Shown: in pieces, positions 39,446 through 39,535 of the stretch
Layout of the letters: the number at the start of each line of letters is the position of its first letter
Numbering within the stretch: the first letter of the stretch is position 1
From: Clostridiales bacterium
Lineage (GTDB): Bacteria > Bacillota > Clostridia > Christensenellales > Aristaeellaceae
Length of the DNA: 39,535 nucleotides
Direction of reading: 5' to 3'
Assembly (NCBI GenBank): GCA_015056315.1
Contig: SVGN01000024.1
Span: 1-39,535, forward strand
Made by a program: the position numbers and the translations under genes
The notes under the pieces: model-generated
The model's input: only the letters and a program-made list of their open reading frames with translations
Databases searched by the model: none
What the model was told of the DNA's origin: nothing

Positions 39446-39482
39446 GACCTCCTGTTGTAGAATAAACCTACGACAGGAGGTC
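39446..39482 (+). promoter_or_regulatory. Hairpin sequestering the transposase ribosome site
   Basis: Bases 39446-39460 pair with 39468-39482 over 15 bp with one G.T pair. The right arm contains the AGGAGG ribosome site of the ATG at 39489. In transcripts entering from outside the IS, this would hide the site and keep transposase low. Confidence 0.75.
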
Positions 39483-39488
39483 ATTTGC

Positions 39489-39535
39489 ATGGCAAGAAAG
39501 TACACAAAGGTAGAGCAACTTGCGGGAATCATCAG
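39489..39535 (+). CDS. Transposase-associated helix-turn-helix protein, N-terminal fragment
   Basis: Only 15 codons are visible (MARKYTKVEQLAGII). This N terminus is like that of helix-turn-helix OrfA-type proteins of IS3-family elements in clostridia. AGGAGG lies 8 bases upstream but within the hairpin. The gene runs off the window, so family assignment is tentative. Confidence 0.5.
   Translation, partial: MARKYTKVEQLAGII

Larger units (their letters stand above)
39409..39535 (+). mobile_element. Left end of an insertion sequence (cut by window edge)
   Basis: The probable end begins TGGACAGTATCCC at 39409, just 3 bases after the MITE-like element. It is followed by the hairpin at 39446-39482 and the start of a transposase-type gene at 39489. 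TG-starting ends fit the IS3 family. The right end is outside the window. Confidence 0.55.

Overview
The window is about 39.5 kb of GC-rich DNA, densely coding on both strands. It most likely comes from a strictly anaerobic, Gram-positive gut clostridium (Bacillota, Clostridia, probably the Oscillospirales or a relative). The reasons are a four-subunit ferredoxin-dependent 2-oxoacid oxidoreductase, strong AGGAGG ribosome sites, sigma-A promoters often with an extended TGn -10, a T-box leader, an LtaS-like membrane enzyme, a VanW/SH3 wall protein and a sporulation-peptidase (SpoIVB) remnant. No rRNA, tRNA or CRISPR array was seen. Placement below class is inference.

Layout. 1-461: frameshifted 3' remnant of spoIVB with its terminator, then a tiny membrane protein. 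769-4737: alpha/beta hydrolase, a CAAX-protease-like membrane protein (minus strand), an acyl-carrier-like protein without the carrier serine, and a phosphodiesterase/phosphatase. 4929-6607: ECF sigma factor overlapping a membrane-anchored partner. 6781-9676 (minus): operon for ferredoxin, alpha, beta and gamma subunits of a VOR/KOR-type oxidoreductase whose alpha subunit has an unusual 106-residue tail. 9802-14845: membrane protein, kduI, secreted papain-like protein, ApgM-type phosphoglycerate mutase and glycerophosphodiester phosphodiesterase. 14943-15196: two near-identical 111-bp structured repeats. 15202-19985: LtaS-like enzyme divergent from a second ECF sigma/DUF4349 pair and a GNAT. 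20128-20778: membrane-anchored cyclophilin.

20859-25627 looks like an antibiotic-response locus. A strong promoter leads into a roughly 290-nt leader holding a three-codon ORF (Met-Arg-Lys-stop), hairpins, a terminator and a sequestered Shine-Dalgarno site. It precedes an Lsa-type ABC-F ATPase that overlaps by ATGA with a zinc metallopeptidase, which overlaps by ATGA with a cytidine-deaminase-fold protein. Convergent to this is a P-loop kinase preceded by a seven-codon ORF (MVMRLRK) carrying the Arg-X-Arg motif known from macrolide-stalled leader peptides. It lies downstream of a MATE transporter, argS and a SpoU methyltransferase. This is the best candidate in the window for an undescribed, ribosome-sensed system.

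28820-31849 (minus) holds rpsB, tsf and pyrH. 32388-34135 is a Trp T-box driving an orphan trpB2. 34199-35542 is a cytoplasmic GH43/CBM6 enzyme. Then come a membrane-tethered XRE regulator, a GNAT, a secreted SH3/VanW protein and a DUF4231 (SLATT-like) membrane protein. The right edge has a 310-bp MITE-like element with 30-bp inverted ends enclosing a diverged copy of the structured repeat, followed by the left end of an insertion sequence whose transposase ribosome site lies in a hairpin.

A recurring theme is a family of double-hairpin intergenic elements (14943, 15086, 28853, 29044, 39145, and a partial one at 36440). Their stems are kept by compensatory changes, and the second hairpin usually has a UGA triloop.
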